Part shown: piece by piece, positions 6,765 to 6,799 of the stretch
Layout of the letters: each line of letters opens with the position of its first letter
Position numbering within the stretch: position 1 is the first letter of the stretch
DNA from: CAZDCZ01 sp964504155
GTDB lineage: Bacteria > Bacteroidota > Bacteroidia > Bacteroidales > UBA12077
DNA length: 6,799 nt
Assembly: GCA_964504155.1 (NCBI GenBank)
Contig: CAZDCZ010000111.1
Span: 1 to 6,799 of the forward strand
Direction: 5' to 3'
Position numbers and translations under genes: made by a program
The notes under the pieces: generated by a model
Seen by the model: only the letters and a program-made list of their open reading frames with translations
Databases searched by the model: none
What the model was told of the DNA's origin: nothing

Positions 6765-6799
6765 TACTAAATAATTCGTAATTTTACTTAGCAGATACC

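Larger units (their letters stand above)
6403..6799. other. gene-free right end carrying a repeat cluster
   Basis: This stretch of 397 bases has no credible gene. The first part (6403-6540) is plain AT-rich sequence with a small weak palindrome near 6414-6422 and a GCGCGCG patch at 6496-6502. The second part (6543-6764) is a cluster of short repeats listed separately. After 6764 nothing is recognisable before the edge. Confidence 0.6.

Overview
The window is AT-rich and looks like a chromosomal segment of a Bacteroidota bacterium, probably of the Bacteroidales. The reasons are a SecA of about 1,100 residues with the extra segments usual in that phylum, A-rich leaders without Shine-Dalgarno sequences, exact matches to the TAnnTTTG promoter element, and the character of the DnaX C-terminal tail. 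The assignment is inferred from protein character and base composition, not from a database search.

Layout from left to right. At 1-183 on the minus strand is the 5' end of a probable IS4-family transposase, cut by the window edge. Positions 184-549 have no gene and hold a good promoter for dnaX. From 550 comes dnaX, the clamp-loader ATPase of DNA polymerase III. Its zero frame ends at 1662 (370 aa), but an open -1 frame with no usable start of its own continues to 2288 and encodes the tau-type C-terminal part. The two frames meet at a run of ten A followed by G, which contains the A AAA AAG heptamer in the correct phase. A short gamma-like protein (370 aa) and a long tau-like protein (579 aa) are therefore predicted. 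secA follows at 2431-5724 and encodes the preprotein translocase motor. A long imperfect hairpin element (5740-5880) separates it from a small hotdog-fold thioesterase gene of the FlK-like family (6016-6402). The last 400 bases have no gene and carry three direct copies and one inverted copy of a 30-base palindromic repeat.

The three complete genes are housekeeping or metabolic: replication, protein export and acyl-CoA hydrolysis. All lie on the plus strand, but each has its own upstream gap and a candidate promoter of varying strength, and I see no functional operon. The most notable items are the apparent frameshift in dnaX and the repeat family. That family appears both as the two arms of the hairpin after secA and as the cluster at the right end, and its stem bases change together between copies. 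No defence system, CRISPR array, tRNA or rRNA is visible.
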